From: a virus
Reading direction: 5' to 3' (one strand)
Length of the DNA: 22,977 nucleotides
IMG/VR virus record: IMGVR_UViG_3300030107_003990
Location: 1-22,977 of that record
Shown piece by piece: positions 1 to 8,682 of this stretch (its first letter is position 1; each line of letters opens with the position of its first letter). A program made the position numbers and the translations under genes. Under the pieces are notes generated by a model, which saw nothing but the letters and a program-made list of their open reading frames with translations, searched no databases and was not told the origin of the DNA.

Positions 1-222
1 AAAAGTAACACTTGCAGTACTATCTCCATTGTTGTTGGAGTTTCCTATATATTGATTTGTTCCACTTTCAGGTGTGAGGAGACTAAATACTGCATCTTCT
101 AAGAATGTAATCGCTACTATCTTTTTGCCAGTTACAGCACTATTTCCTGTTTCTAAAATAGAACCAGCTTGTCCTAATCCTATGTTACTTGATTCGTTTA
201 CTGAGTATTTATGCATTGTCAT
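1..222 (-). CDS. hypothetical virion protein, cut by left edge
   Basis: Open frame of 74 codons running off the left edge, so the C-terminus is missing. The ATG at 222 is preceded on the minus strand by AAGGAGAAACAAG, a clear ribosome site. The visible part starts MTMHKYSVNESSNIGLGQ and is rich in small and polar residues (G, S, N, T), with a segment KKIVAITFLEDAVF that looks like a beta strand pair. That style fits small phage head or tail decoration proteins, but no family is recognised. It is the last visible gene of the leftward structural operon, 55 bases after the stop of the preceding gene. Function is inferred from position only. Confidence 0.7.
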   Translation of the reverse strand, partial: MTMHKYSVNESSNIGLGQAGSILETGNSAVTGKKIVAITFLEDAVFSLLTPESGTNQYIGNSNNNGDSTASVTF

Positions 223-277
223 CTTGTTTCTCCTTGCTTATGACTTACCGAGCTTGACTGTCTCATGGTCATATTGG

Positions 278-703
278 TTAAAAATCATAGGGAATAATTG
301 AAGGAGTTGAGCCTTGCATATCTGTATTGCTATATTCTCTTCCTTCACTAAGGCACATATTCCATTTATTTTCAAAATATTGTGCTAATTGTATTGCCTC
401 AGGTTTCATTTCGTAACCTTTCATAATTACGAAATGAGTTAAAGCATCGTGGAAATCAACAGGGATATTGGGAGACTCATCTAGTCGAATGCCCCCAGAA
501 CCATCTCCTCCAGTAGTGCTAACAAAATCTTCATCGTAAACAGACCCATATATTTTTATTTCTTTTCCTGTGCTTAGATGTGTATAAGTAACATTTTCAT
601 CTACCCTGGAATATTGAGCAAGTCCTAATTGTGGGTCATTTACCTCATTAGCAGTTTCTGATTCTGTTTCTATCCACCAAACTTTTTCTGTTACATTAGC
701 CAT
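278..703 (-). CDS. probable head-tail connector or adaptor component
   Basis: 141 residues, mixed alpha/beta. The N-terminal half contains W- and E-rich strands, then a glycine-rich loop near residues 64-71 (TTGGDGSGG). The C-terminal part (about 83-125) is a long helical stretch with FHDALTHFVIMKGYEMKPE and AQYFENKWN. A strand region followed by helices that carry A, Y and E side chains is common in neck adaptors of podo- and siphophages. Its start overlaps the previous stop as TAATG and has no good ribosome site of its own, so translation is probably coupled. With the two genes just upstream it follows the capsid genes, where connectors normally lie. No named family is claimed; tail completion protein is the main alternative. 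Confidence 0.65.
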   Translation of the reverse strand: MANVTEKVWWIETESETANEVNDPQLGLAQYSRVDENVTYTHLSTGKEIKIYGSVYDEDFVSTTGGDGSGGIRLDESPNIPVDFHDALTHFVIMKGYEMKPEAIQLAQYFENKWNMCLSEGREYSNTDMQGSTPSIIPYDF

Positions 704-975
704 TATGAATTACTATATTTATCGGGTCTGCCTGATAATTGAGAAATTTCATCTTTATCAAACTCTACCCTTTCCACTTTAATAAATTTTTTCCCAAAAG
801 CATCTAAATCATAATAACGCTTATTTGCAGTTGACGTTATTGTACTTTGGGTTTTTAATATTTCTGTTTTTCTGCAAAACTCATCTAATGCCTGATTTAA
901 ATACAAACGTATTTGTGTCTCGCTCATTTCAGGATGATGTATTTGCACTATTTCAATTAATTGTTTTTGGGTCAT
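703..975 (-). CDS. small candidate neck protein (adaptor-like)
   Basis: 90 residues. Residues 1-40 are helical (QKQLIEIVQIHHPEMSETQIRLYLNQALDEFCRKT), followed by strands (TQSTITSTANKRYYDLD and FIKVERVEFD). A helix with N-Q-A-x-D-E-F-C-R-K-T followed by a K-R-Y-Y-D-L-D strand resembles the N-terminal half of head-tail adaptor proteins, where a helix precedes a strand that contacts the portal. It overlaps its upstream neighbour by ATGA and its downstream neighbour by TAATG. This protein and the 141-residue product downstream may together do the job of one longer adaptor; that is inference. Confidence 0.65.
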   Translation of the reverse strand: MTQKQLIEIVQIHHPEMSETQIRLYLNQALDEFCRKTEILKTQSTITSTANKRYYDLDAFGKKFIKVERVEFDKDEISQLSGRPDKYSNS

Positions 976-1628
976 ACAATAAATGCCTTTTCGTAACTAT
1001 CTTTCAATGTTGCAAGAGTTACCTGTAACGATTGAACTAATTCAATATCTTCATCATCAATCGTATAAGAAGATAGCTTTGCTTCTGTTGTTTTAATAGA
1101 TGCATAGATCACAACAAGATATACTTTATCGTCTGCAAAAAATCCTATATCGCTATGAGAATAAACCAATGCTTGTTCTGCTTTATCTACAGGGACATTA
1201 TTGATATAATAAACTTTATATGAATTAGCGCCACCTGAAGTAGCGGCAGGTTGTATATGTACTGTTCCATTACTTTGAATCATAAAGACAGGATTATTAG
1301 TTGTTGCCAAGTGAATACTGCCTGTGTCTCTTGATGCAAATTCCATTTCAATACCTACTTGTTTGCAATTTCTCCATTGCCCATCTGTCCCATCTTCTCG
1401 CAATACTTTAATAATTTGTGCGCCATTTACATCCAATCCATTTGAAGTTTGCTCCGCACTTACTTTAATAAAATCTTGAAAATCACTTGGATTTGATTTT
1501 AAAGTTCTAGCAGTAACGTCAAGCACACCATCTTTTAAGAATTGAGATAATTCATCTTGAGTAGGTGTGCTACTTCCTGTTATTGCTATTGAGGTCTGAG
1601 CCTCTACTTGTGCTTCAAATGTTGCCAT
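972..1628 (-). CDS. virion structural protein, probable connector region
   Basis: 218 residues with no recognised domain name. The N-terminal 50 residues contain a helix with TPTQDELSQFLKDGVLDV, in the style of proteins that dock on the portal or capsid. The central part (about 65-150) is strand-rich (IIKVLREDG, VGIEMEFASRD, GTVHIQPAA, YKVYYINNVPVDK). The last 40 residues are helical (LVQSLQVTLATLKDSYEKAF). The start overlaps the stop of a tiny upstream gene as TAATG and the end overlaps the next start as ATGA, so it lies in a translationally coupled chain. Position after capsid and decoration genes supports a head completion or neck role. Confidence 0.7.
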   Translation of the reverse strand: MATFEAQVEAQTSIAITGSSTPTQDELSQFLKDGVLDVTARTLKSNPSDFQDFIKVSAEQTSNGLDVNGAQIIKVLREDGTDGQWRNCKQVGIEMEFASRDTGSIHLATTNNPVFMIQSNGTVHIQPAATSGGANSYKVYYINNVPVDKAEQALVYSHSDIGFFADDKVYLVVIYASIKTTEAKLSSYTIDDEDIELVQSLQVTLATLKDSYEKAFIV

Positions 1629-1726
1629 TAAATCTTAATAGGCTTTCTTAGAGCGTCCATAACTGGGTCTTTTTTTTTACTCGATTTGACCGCTTTCTTT
1701 TTTACTGTTTTCTTTTTACGACTCAT
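1628..1726 (-). CDS. 32-residue lysine-rich peptide
   Basis: A very short frame, MSRKKKTVKKK at the N-terminus and DPVMDALRKPIKI at the C-terminus, with 12 lysines and 2 arginines in 32 residues. Support for it being real: the stop shares a base with the next start (TAATG), the start overlaps the end of the previous gene by 11 bases, and AGGA lies about 10 bases before the ATG. All of this continues the close packing of the operon. The basic N-terminal half is suited to binding DNA or an acidic surface; the C-terminal half could be a docking helix. A DNA-condensing or minor head peptide is possible but not shown. Confidence 0.6.
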   Translation of the reverse strand: MSRKKKTVKKKAVKSSKKKDPVMDALRKPIKI

Positions 1727-2135
1727 GAGTAAAAATTCCTAATCCACCAGCAACATACCAATCACTCCCATTGCAAATTAATTTGATAAAATCACCTTGG
1801 TGGCCAGTTGCTTTAGTTAATTGAATGTATTTGCCATCAGCGCCATCTAAAACAGAAACTAAACCATCAGCAGTTGTTGCATCTGCATTTCCACCTTCAT
1901 GCTGATTAACATATCCAATAATTTTTGAATTTGTTGGTGCTATTCTACAGGTAGAAGCACCAGATGCATTTGAGTGAATAAATGTATAAGACAAACCTGG
2001 TGTTAAGTCTTTTGGTAATGAAATAACTTGGTCATCCGATTCAGCTTCCATAAAAATAATATCTTCACTATCAGTTGACAGTAACTCAGCAGTAGCAGTA
2101 ATTACTCTTGATTCTTTTATTTTTTTACTTTCCAT
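1716..2135 (-). CDS. small beta-rich structural protein (decoration-like), copy 2
   Basis: 139 residues, mostly predicted strands and turns, starting from an ATG with AAGGGA nine bases upstream. Shares a layout with its neighbour at 2186-2599: an early T-A-like strand, a D-x-I-F-M step, a x-x-L-P segment, G-x-x-x-x-F-I, a K-I-x-G segment, then a late GDFIKLICNGSDWY block corresponding to GDYVNVISDGTSWY in the neighbour. The two look like diverged tandem duplicates. Small proteins of this type directly after the capsid gene commonly decorate the head or form spikes; the role here is inference. The C-terminal codons overlap the start of the lysine-rich peptide gene. Confidence 0.75.
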   Translation of the reverse strand: MESKKIKESRVITATAELLSTDSEDIIFMEAESDDQVISLPKDLTPGLSYTFIHSNASGASTCRIAPTNSKIIGYVNQHEGGNADATTADGLVSVLDGADGKYIQLTKATGHQGDFIKLICNGSDWYVAGGLGIFTHES

Positions 2136-2153
2136 AATATTCCCTTACAAGAG

Positions 2154-2172
2154 GAGGGGCATAAAGCCCCTC
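2154..2172 (-). promoter_or_regulatory. GC-rich hairpin between the two decoration-like genes
   Basis: GAGGGGC and GCCCCTC are separated by five bases, giving a 7-bp GC-rich stem on the leftward transcript just after the stop of the 2186-2599 gene. There is no T tract after it on the minus strand, so it is a poor intrinsic terminator. It may slow polymerase or protect the 3' end of the abundant capsid and decoration message, reducing expression of genes further left. Confidence 0.5.
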
Positions 2173-2185
2173 ACTCTATTTGTTA

Positions 2186-2599
2186 TTAATCAGTTTGTGT
2201 AACTGAGTTATCAGCCGAAGCATGAATATGCATATACCAACTTGTTCCGTCGGATATTACATTTACATAATCTCCCGCCACGCCATTAGTACTGAAAGTG
2301 ATTTTATCCCAATCACTATCTGTAGCAGAAGCAGTATCAGCATCAGAAAATTCAATCCCTTTGATTTTATCTTCATCACCAGACGCTGCTTTAATGTCTA
2401 TGTCATAACTTGCTGGAGAAGCAACTAAAATAAATTTAGCTTCCCAACCTTTATTACTGACTGCAGGTAACGTAATGTCATACGCCGCAGAACCTTCAGA
2501 CATAAATATAGTCTTTCCAGAATCAGCAATTTGCAATGTTACGTCAGCACTAACTGCTTTAACTCCACCACTTGAACCACCTAAATAAGGTTTAGCCAT
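2186..2599 (-). CDS. small beta-rich structural protein (decoration-like), copy 1
   Basis: 137 residues beginning MAKPYLGGSSGG, a flexible glycine-rich N-terminus, followed by repeated strand and turn segments (SADVTLQIADSGKTIFM, AYDITLP, EAKFILVAS) and GDYVNVISDGTSWYMHIH near the end. The strong ribosome site AAGGGAGG predicts high expression, as expected for a protein made in hundreds of copies. It lies 12 bases downstream of the capsid gene. The TLP, GDY and DGTSWY blocks recur in the following gene, suggesting duplication. Decoration protein is the best guess from size, position and style; minor tail or fibre domain is the alternative. Confidence 0.75.
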   Translation of the reverse strand: MAKPYLGGSSGGVKAVSADVTLQIADSGKTIFMSEGSAAYDITLPAVSNKGWEAKFILVASPASYDIDIKAASGDEDKIKGIEFSDADTASATDSDWDKITFSTNGVAGDYVNVISDGTSWYMHIHASADNSVTQTD

Positions 2600-2611
2600 A
2601 ATATGCCTCCC

Positions 2612-3928
2612 TTACGCTACAATGTTGAATAGCTTGTGACTTTCAATTAGTGTAACACCAATTCCTTCATCAGACATGTACTGGTCTTTAACACCATCGT
2701 AAGCATCATCAGTTAAGATGTTAGCTTGGAACTTTGGCGCTCTATACTGTGCATGGAACAGATTTTCATCTGAAACTACAAGCATAGTTTTGTTGTACGT
2801 TTCTCTTAGAACTGGAGTTGGAATTAACTGTAATGCACCATGAGGTGACTCAAGTACTCTGTAGTTAAAACCAAGAGCATCTCTTTTCATATCACCAAGG
2901 TTTACAGTCCAACCAGAATTACCTGCAAGACCAGAAGCACCAGACATTTTAGAAAAGTAGCTCATTGCACCCATTCCACAGAAAGCACGTTTCATTCCAG
3001 CTTCAGGAACATATTGAAACACTTTTTCCATGTCATCTACAAAGCTATCGTAAGAATAACTTGCTTCTGAGATTTCGAATCTGTTTTGGTCAGCTCCTGA
3101 TGCAGCACCATGTTTTTCAATTGCAGGGATGATACCCATGCAAGAACGAACAATATTGCCATTCGCATCAGATAGTGAATTGTCATCAAAACCAGCAGAT
3201 GTATTAATCGGTGAACGACCAAATAAGAAAGCACGTTCTTTTTGAATCTTATGCTCTTGTGACTTTTGATCTCTTAGTCTAGCCAACTCAGATGATTCAC
3301 CTCTTAATGATGCCTCTAAAAGAGTACCAGTAATTTGAAGAGGTGTCTTAAATATCTGACATTGGTTGTAAACTACTGATAGCTCATCACTCCAAGCAGT
3401 TCCAGCTGATGTACCTTCACCATAAGCGTTACCAACAACTATTAAATAGTCACCATCTGCAGGAGTAATTGATGCATCTCCCATATTTTTAACGCTTAAA
3501 TTTGCACTTGCACCACTATTTGCTACAGCAGTAATTAATACTACGCCTCGCTTAGTAGAACCTGGGGTTAAAGCAGACCAGACTTCGCATTCAAGTCCAA
3601 TCCAACTATTATATGCATAATCTCCACCTTCTCCTTCAAGACCAACTACTGAGCCAGTTTTGACAGACCAAGTATCAGCTGCATTATCAGCAGCAACTGC
3701 TGTAGTTGTACTTTGTCGAAAGTATTGTTTTTGCCAAGGGTTGCGATGTTCAAACATCTTGAACTGAGGGTCTTTTAAACCTGAAATTGTTTGCTGGTTA
3801 GCAACAACTGTTGTAAAAGGCGTTACGTCAGTCCAGAGTTCTTTAACCACATTAGGACGCATATAAAAATCACGTCTGTCTGTGTATAAAACACCCGATG
3901 ACCCTAATGTTTTTGCATTACTTGCCAT
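2612..3928 (-). CDS. major capsid protein
   Basis: 438 residues, directly after a scaffold-like gene and the portal, which is the standard place for the capsid gene. The N-terminus MASNAKTLGSSGVLYTDRRD has no obvious cleaved delta domain, in line with a separate scaffold. Features include a strand- and loop-rich first half (for example VVGLEGEGGDYAYNSWIG), a long charged helix around residues 205-240 (LEASLRGESSELARLRDQKS onward) like a spine helix, and a C-terminal half with FCGMGAMSYFSKMSG and NYRVLESPHGALQLIPTPVLR. GGAG lies about 11 bases before the ATG. An HK97-type fold is expected; the exact subfamily was not identified. Confidence 0.85.
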   Translation of the reverse strand: MASNAKTLGSSGVLYTDRRDFYMRPNVVKELWTDVTPFTTVVANQQTISGLKDPQFKMFEHRNPWQKQYFRQSTTTAVAADNAADTWSVKTGSVVGLEGEGGDYAYNSWIGLECEVWSALTPGSTKRGVVLITAVANSGASANLSVKNMGDASITPADGDYLIVVGNAYGEGTSAGTAWSDELSVVYNQCQIFKTPLQITGTLLEASLRGESSELARLRDQKSQEHKIQKERAFLFGRSPINTSAGFDDNSLSDANGNIVRSCMGIIPAIEKHGAASGADQNRFEISEASYSYDSFVDDMEKVFQYVPEAGMKRAFCGMGAMSYFSKMSGASGLAGNSGWTVNLGDMKRDALGFNYRVLESPHGALQLIPTPVLRETYNKTMLVVSDENLFHAQYRAPKFQANILTDDAYDGVKDQYMSDEGIGVTLIESHKLFNIVA

Positions 3929-3958
3929 GTTATGTTTTCTCCGTTTTTAATTAAACCA

Positions 3959-4900
3959 TTATCTTCTGTTTCGCATCAAACCGAGATTAAAAGCATCTTC
4001 CTCATTAATCTGAGGTTCTGACTGCGCACTCACAACCCCTGCGGGTGGAGGTGTATTCAGAGTATTTTGTTTTTGCTTCATCATTTCGGCTTTCTGCCTT
4101 TGTTCAACTTCAGCTTGGCTTGGAGCGGAGCGCATTTTATCTAAACGAACTAGATTGTCTAGAGTTAGTGAATCTGGGCTAGAATAATACTGCATAAATT
4201 CTTGAGCTTTATCAGGAGTATATCCGTATTTACCCATTAATTCATTTCGCATTCCATCAGATTGTTTTTGCGCTTCATATTGTTGTTGCGCTTGTCGAAT
4301 CTGATTTTCTCTAGCTTCCATTTCACGAAGTCTAAATTGTTCTGCTTGTTCGCCATAGTCTATCATTTCATCACGATAGTTATCCATCGCTTCACGATAT
4401 TTATAACTTGCACTATCCACATCCATGTAAGCTTCAGATGAATCATAATTGACAGGTTTAGCGGGACGCTCTGGTTTCTTTGGTGATGCCATCTGTTCGT
4501 TAGTATCGGCAACAGACGGGGTATCTCCAGAAAGTGATTTAGCAACACCTTTCAAAATATCAGGGTTTTCTTGAATATAGTTTGCAATTGGTGCAACCTT
4601 TTCATATTGACCCATTTCTTCCTGTAGTTTGTTGTATTCACTTGCCTTTTGGTCGTATTTGCTCTGCCAGTATTCAAAACGTGAAGTATCTTCTTTTGGA
4701 GCGGACTCCTCAGAAACTTCTTCTAAGTTTTGAAATGTTGGAGGTGCTAGATTTTCATCATAACTCTCCAACTCATTTACAGGGTTTGGAGCTTCTTGCT
4801 CTTGACCCGAATCACTCTCTTGAATTGGTGCTTCTCCCCCTAAATCGAAATAATTAGGTTCAGTTGCTTCAGCATCCAAGTTTTGTGTTTGTTCAGACAT
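3959..4900 (-). CDS. scaffolding-like protein
   Basis: 313 residues between portal and capsid genes. The first 90 residues are very acidic and disordered in style (repeated E, D, Q, P). The middle (about 75-210) is strongly helical and coiled-coil prone, with many K, E, Q, R and Y residues (YDQKASEYNKLQEEMGQYEK; EMEARENQIRQAQQQYEAQK). The end is short and basic (LGLMRNRR), fitting the capsid-binding tail of scaffolds. Ribosome site AAGGAGAAACAA precedes the ATG. A helical, acidic protein with a basic C-terminus at this position is the hallmark of a scaffold that guides procapsid assembly. No protease signature was seen. Confidence 0.75.
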   Translation of the reverse strand: MSEQTQNLDAEATEPNYFDLGGEAPIQESDSGQEQEAPNPVNELESYDENLAPPTFQNLEEVSEESAPKEDTSRFEYWQSKYDQKASEYNKLQEEMGQYEKVAPIANYIQENPDILKGVAKSLSGDTPSVADTNEQMASPKKPERPAKPVNYDSSEAYMDVDSASYKYREAMDNYRDEMIDYGEQAEQFRLREMEARENQIRQAQQQYEAQKQSDGMRNELMGKYGYTPDKAQEFMQYYSSPDSLTLDNLVRLDKMRSAPSQAEVEQRQKAEMMKQKQNTLNTPPPAGVVSAQSEPQINEEDAFNLGLMRNRR

Positions 4901-4923
4901 TTGTTTCTCCTTAGGCCTGTTTG

Positions 4924-7164
4924 TTAATTAACAGCAACAGTGCCTTGTTTGGTTTCTTCTCGTCTTAAATCTTCTTTTGCTAAACGTAGCTCGTCATTTA
5001 ATCGAGCCTCAAATAGCTTACTTGCTGATTCATTCTTGTTTGAAGAAGAGTTCAGCTTTGTTTTAAATTTTTCTATTTCAACACGTTTTCTATCGTGCGT
5101 AGATTCACGTTGTGCAGTTTGTAAGTCTCCCTTAGTATTTTTAAGTTCTTCTTCTAACTGCTGAATCATTTGTTGTTGTTGTTGTATAATACTTGTTCGT
5201 TGCATAACGCCCTCTGTGTCCGCTACCTCTGTTTGCTCTAAGACTTCTTGAGCATCAATAATTCCCTTTTCGTATAGGGTCATGTAATAATCAAATCTTG
5301 CCCATCTATTTGATGGCAATGTTGAACCACTTACAACAATCAAATCATATTTCCCTATTGTAACATCATTTACCCTGCCAATAATCTCATTAGTAAAATC
5401 ATCGTAGATTGGTTGATTCATTGTTGCTTCAGCTAATCTGCCATCTGGTTTCATAATGCGAACTACTTTTTCATCGGTGTAGGTTTGTTGAATCAATTGA
5501 ACAATGATCTTTCCAATCTGATTTAATGCTTCATCAACATCATCAATCTTTGATTTAATTCTTCTTTGAGCATACTCATCAATAGCCACAGTTCCTTTGT
5601 AAGTACTAGGAGCGGCAGATGGGTCGCCATGTTGTAAAGGGTGAATACCCAAAATGTGATATATACTCTGTTTTGCATCTTCTCTGTTCTTATATAATTC
5701 ATTAGGAAGTGGAATTGGCCCTGCAACAATTGGCGTACCAAGTTCAGGGTCATATTCAATTACACCTGTACCCGCCCTTGCCCATTCTTCTTCTAATTGC
5801 CTACGATTCATTGAACCTCTTGGAATTAGCAGTTTTGTATTAGTAGAACTAGAAGCGTGTGCAATTATTAAAGAAGTAACTTTATTGATGTACTCTTGAA
5901 TAGGCTTTACAAAACGCACATCACTCATTGGATATGGATTTCGATTGTGTCTATTCATTAGTGTAACTACAGGATAATCATCTATATCCATAATGTAGTC
6001 ATAAAGCAATTTTCCACCCGCACATAAAATTCTTCTAATTCTGTCTGTTTTTATTTTATTAGAAACAATAATTCCTAATTCAACCAAAGCACCTTTAGTA
6101 ATAACCTCAATCTGATGTCCACTATTTGGGATTGCTTCTTCGTGTTCGGGGCCTGGCATCATTGTTGGTTGACCTGTTTGCAAGTCTTCCATGTAATGAT
6201 AAATACCGCCTGTTGCTTCAAATACTCCAATTAATTCTGCTACGCTAGATTGCTCTGTGATATAATTTTCACCATCAGCATTTGTCATTTTAATTGCGGG
6301 TTCTTCAGCATATTCTGCAAAACCATCCTTATTTAAGACTACCTCTTCCCCTGTTAAAGTATCTAATACATGGAAATACTTATGTTTTTCTTTTTTATAT
6401 CTATCAATTACTTCATAATACTTCGTATCTGAAGAATAAGTATCATTGGACATTGGGCCAATGCTTTGATCTTGCGTAGACTCTCTAGACATTGCAGGGT
6501 ATCTGTCATTTGCAGATGTAGTCATATCTTTTGTGTTTACTTGTGGATATAACTGCTTTAATTGTTTTTCCGTAAATAACCTTGCAATCATAATATCTGA
6601 TGCATCTCTGCAAAATGTATCTCGACTATTTGGGTCTATGTAAACATCAAGGGGGTCAATGCTATGGATACACACTTCCCCACGACCAAAGTCTTTCATT
6701 GGATCAACATAGGCTTGTATGACCCCCATTCCTTTTACATAATAATCATCTACAACTTGTTTAATCTGTACGTTACCATTAGACTTATCCCATATGTAAG
6801 ACATAATATCTGCAAAAATTCTTCCTACCTTTGTATCGCTGTCATCTCTACCTGTAGATTGAAATTTTGGTTTATTTGCAGTAAGGAGGGCTTTTGCTTG
6901 TTCAACTGCGGGATGGACAACATTGTCCACAATGGGACTTTGCGACCTTTTTTCTAATGTAGTAACGTGAGCAGATTTCCACTGCTGATTATTGCGGAAC
7001 TCGTCATCTTCCATTGCCTGAGATGCCCAAGTAGCTCTTTCGGAATGAAAGTCATCTAATAGGCGTTCTGTTTCTGTAACGAGTTTATTTTTGGTATGGG
7101 GCATTTTGGGAGTGAATTTATTCACCCCAAACCCTTGACTTCTAGCCCCTAACTGATTTGCCAA
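4924..7164 (-). CDS. portal protein, P22-size
   Basis: 746 residues, long for a portal and close in size to P22-type portals. It would form the dodecameric ring through which DNA enters the head. Supporting features: placement right after the large terminase, a TETERLLDDFHSERATWASQA N-terminal helix, a DVYIDPNSRDTF wing-like segment, a stem-like region with HGDPSAAPSTYKGTVAIDEY and GKYDLIVVSGSTLPSNRWAR, and a C-terminal coiled coil (about 660-735) rich in Q, E, K and R. The frame begins at TTG 7164, overlapping the terminase end by 16 bases, with no good ribosome site. An internal ATG 20 codons later is an alternative start, so the N-terminus is uncertain. Confidence 0.85.
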   Translation of the reverse strand: MANQLGARSQGFGVNKFTPKMPHTKNKLVTETERLLDDFHSERATWASQAMEDDEFRNNQQWKSAHVTTLEKRSQSPIVDNVVHPAVEQAKALLTANKPKFQSTGRDDSDTKVGRIFADIMSYIWDKSNGNVQIKQVVDDYYVKGMGVIQAYVDPMKDFGRGEVCIHSIDPLDVYIDPNSRDTFCRDASDIMIARLFTEKQLKQLYPQVNTKDMTTSANDRYPAMSRESTQDQSIGPMSNDTYSSDTKYYEVIDRYKKEKHKYFHVLDTLTGEEVVLNKDGFAEYAEEPAIKMTNADGENYITEQSSVAELIGVFEATGGIYHYMEDLQTGQPTMMPGPEHEEAIPNSGHQIEVITKGALVELGIIVSNKIKTDRIRRILCAGGKLLYDYIMDIDDYPVVTLMNRHNRNPYPMSDVRFVKPIQEYINKVTSLIIAHASSSTNTKLLIPRGSMNRRQLEEEWARAGTGVIEYDPELGTPIVAGPIPLPNELYKNREDAKQSIYHILGIHPLQHGDPSAAPSTYKGTVAIDEYAQRRIKSKIDDVDEALNQIGKIIVQLIQQTYTDEKVVRIMKPDGRLAEATMNQPIYDDFTNEIIGRVNDVTIGKYDLIVVSGSTLPSNRWARFDYYMTLYEKGIIDAQEVLEQTEVADTEGVMQRTSIIQQQQQMIQQLEEELKNTKGDLQTAQRESTHDRKRVEIEKFKTKLNSSSNKNESASKLFEARLNDELRLAKEDLRREETKQGTVAVN

Positions 7165-8642
7165 TCATTTTTTTGAAAATAATTCATTCCAAGGACAGGA
7201 ACCTCCGCATCTTCGTGATGTGGTTTGTATGAGCCTTTAAATGCATAAAAGAGTCCATCTAAAAGGTCATCATGCTTTCCTCGAGGAAATAAAAGCATTT
7301 CATCTTCTAAATTCTGCATATTCTTCATAATAAATACTTCTTTCTTAGCAAAAGAAGGTTGAAGACTTTCTAATCGGTGTGATTTGCTTGTTCTGGGGTT
7401 TTCTTTAATATTTAGACCTGGGATAAATAATCCTTCTTCATCGCATCTCATTTGAACATATTGCCTAAGCATTTCCTGATAACCAACAGATTCAATTCTT
7501 GTTTTTGTACTACGAAACATTCTAAAGTTATTTACAATTGCTTCTGCCAATGCTAGTGGTTTAGCGTGTTTACGATAATAAGGCAAGGCAAACTTTCTTC
7601 CCTTATCATCTATTGCTAAATTAAAGATAACTGAATAATCAGCAGTTTGCTTAACACTTGATGCGGGGTCTACTCCTGTAAAGATATTAATTGGCACAGA
7701 TTCGTTTACTTTTTGCCCATCAAGTTCGGTAATGTCCAGCATTGGATTATTTTCTTTATTAAAGCGAAGTTTTCCCTCATAGTACTGAATATCTTCTTTT
7801 TTAAACAGTTGGTCTTCGTCTCCAACGATTTCACACATATATTCTCTGTAAAACACAGAAAGTCTGTTAATAGATTCTAATTCTTCTTTTTTCTGAATTA
7901 ATTTTTTTACAGGCCACCATTCTTCCCATAAAGAAATGCCTTTTTCAATATCAGGCTTAAATACTCTATTTCGCCATCCTTTCATCACTTTTAAAGTTTC
8001 AACTAGACATCTTTCGTGTTGAGGAGTACCAATAACAATGATTCTTCCTTTTTGGGGGTCTACCGATGGAACTGCTGATTGCAAAAGCCATCGAAGGTTA
8101 TGCTCCATTGCTTCAGCGGTCTTGGTGTTGTTTTCATCTTCAGGGTCATCAACAATAATAAGCGTAGGGCGTTGGTTGCCCACTTTGATGCCTCGCAACT
8201 GCTGACCTGTACCTTTACAGATAATCATAGAACCATCTTTTAGCTCTATTTCAGCTTTTGCCCAACTTCTAGCAGAATGTTGCCCCCAATATCCAAATAA
8301 CTGTCTAAATTGCTCAGAATAATCTAAACAGTCTTTGATTGTACCCAAAAGCTTTACTGCGTGGTCTTGCGTTCGAGATACTAACACGATTAGCTTTTTT
8401 CCTTTGTCAAACATCAAATGGTACATTGGGAGTACGCCACCTACGATTGAACTTTTGGCGTGACCCCTAGGGGCAATGATATTTATTTGTTTTTCAGACT
8501 TATCTAGTAAATCGTCTGCTATTGTATAGTGAAACTTTGGAGATGGGGCAGAAAACATCTGAGGCATAGCTATTTTTCCAAAGAGAACCATATCATGCCT
8601 CAGTTTTTCTAAAATGGCTTTATTATTAACTTTTGCTGACAC
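7149..8642 (-). CDS. terL: terminase large subunit
   Basis: 497 residues, typical length. The ATPase half has a Walker A-like loop APRGHAKSS (57-65), Walker B LIIVDDPED (161-169) and a coupling motif VIGTP (203-207). The C-terminal nuclease half has GVDPA with D325, an acidic residue in RIESVGYQ (E384) and the final HDDLLDGL with D458, D459 and D462, the usual metal-binding set of the RNase H-like nuclease. The enzyme cuts concatemers and pumps DNA through the portal encoded next. The start is GTG with only a weak AGG further upstream, so the exact N-terminus is uncertain. The portal gene overlaps its end. Confidence 0.93.
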   Translation of the reverse strand: MSAKVNNKAILEKLRHDMVLFGKIAMPQMFSAPSPKFHYTIADDLLDKSEKQINIIAPRGHAKSSIVGGVLPMYHLMFDKGKKLIVLVSRTQDHAVKLLGTIKDCLDYSEQFRQLFGYWGQHSARSWAKAEIELKDGSMIICKGTGQQLRGIKVGNQRPTLIIVDDPEDENNTKTAEAMEHNLRWLLQSAVPSVDPQKGRIIVIGTPQHERCLVETLKVMKGWRNRVFKPDIEKGISLWEEWWPVKKLIQKKEELESINRLSVFYREYMCEIVGDEDQLFKKEDIQYYEGKLRFNKENNPMLDITELDGQKVNESVPINIFTGVDPASSVKQTADYSVIFNLAIDDKGRKFALPYYRKHAKPLALAEAIVNNFRMFRSTKTRIESVGYQEMLRQYVQMRCDEEGLFIPGLNIKENPRTSKSHRLESLQPSFAKKEVFIMKNMQNLEDEMLLFPRGKHDDLLDGLFYAFKGSYKPHHEDAEVPVLGMNYFQKNDWQIS

Positions 8643-8682
8643 CTATTGTATTTTACCTAACGAGTTGCGCTTGTGTGCGTAG

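Noticed and set aside
74-301. Plus-strand frame over the structural operon at the left edge
   Set aside because: It is the antisense of a minus-strand gene that has a good ribosome site, and it lacks one itself.
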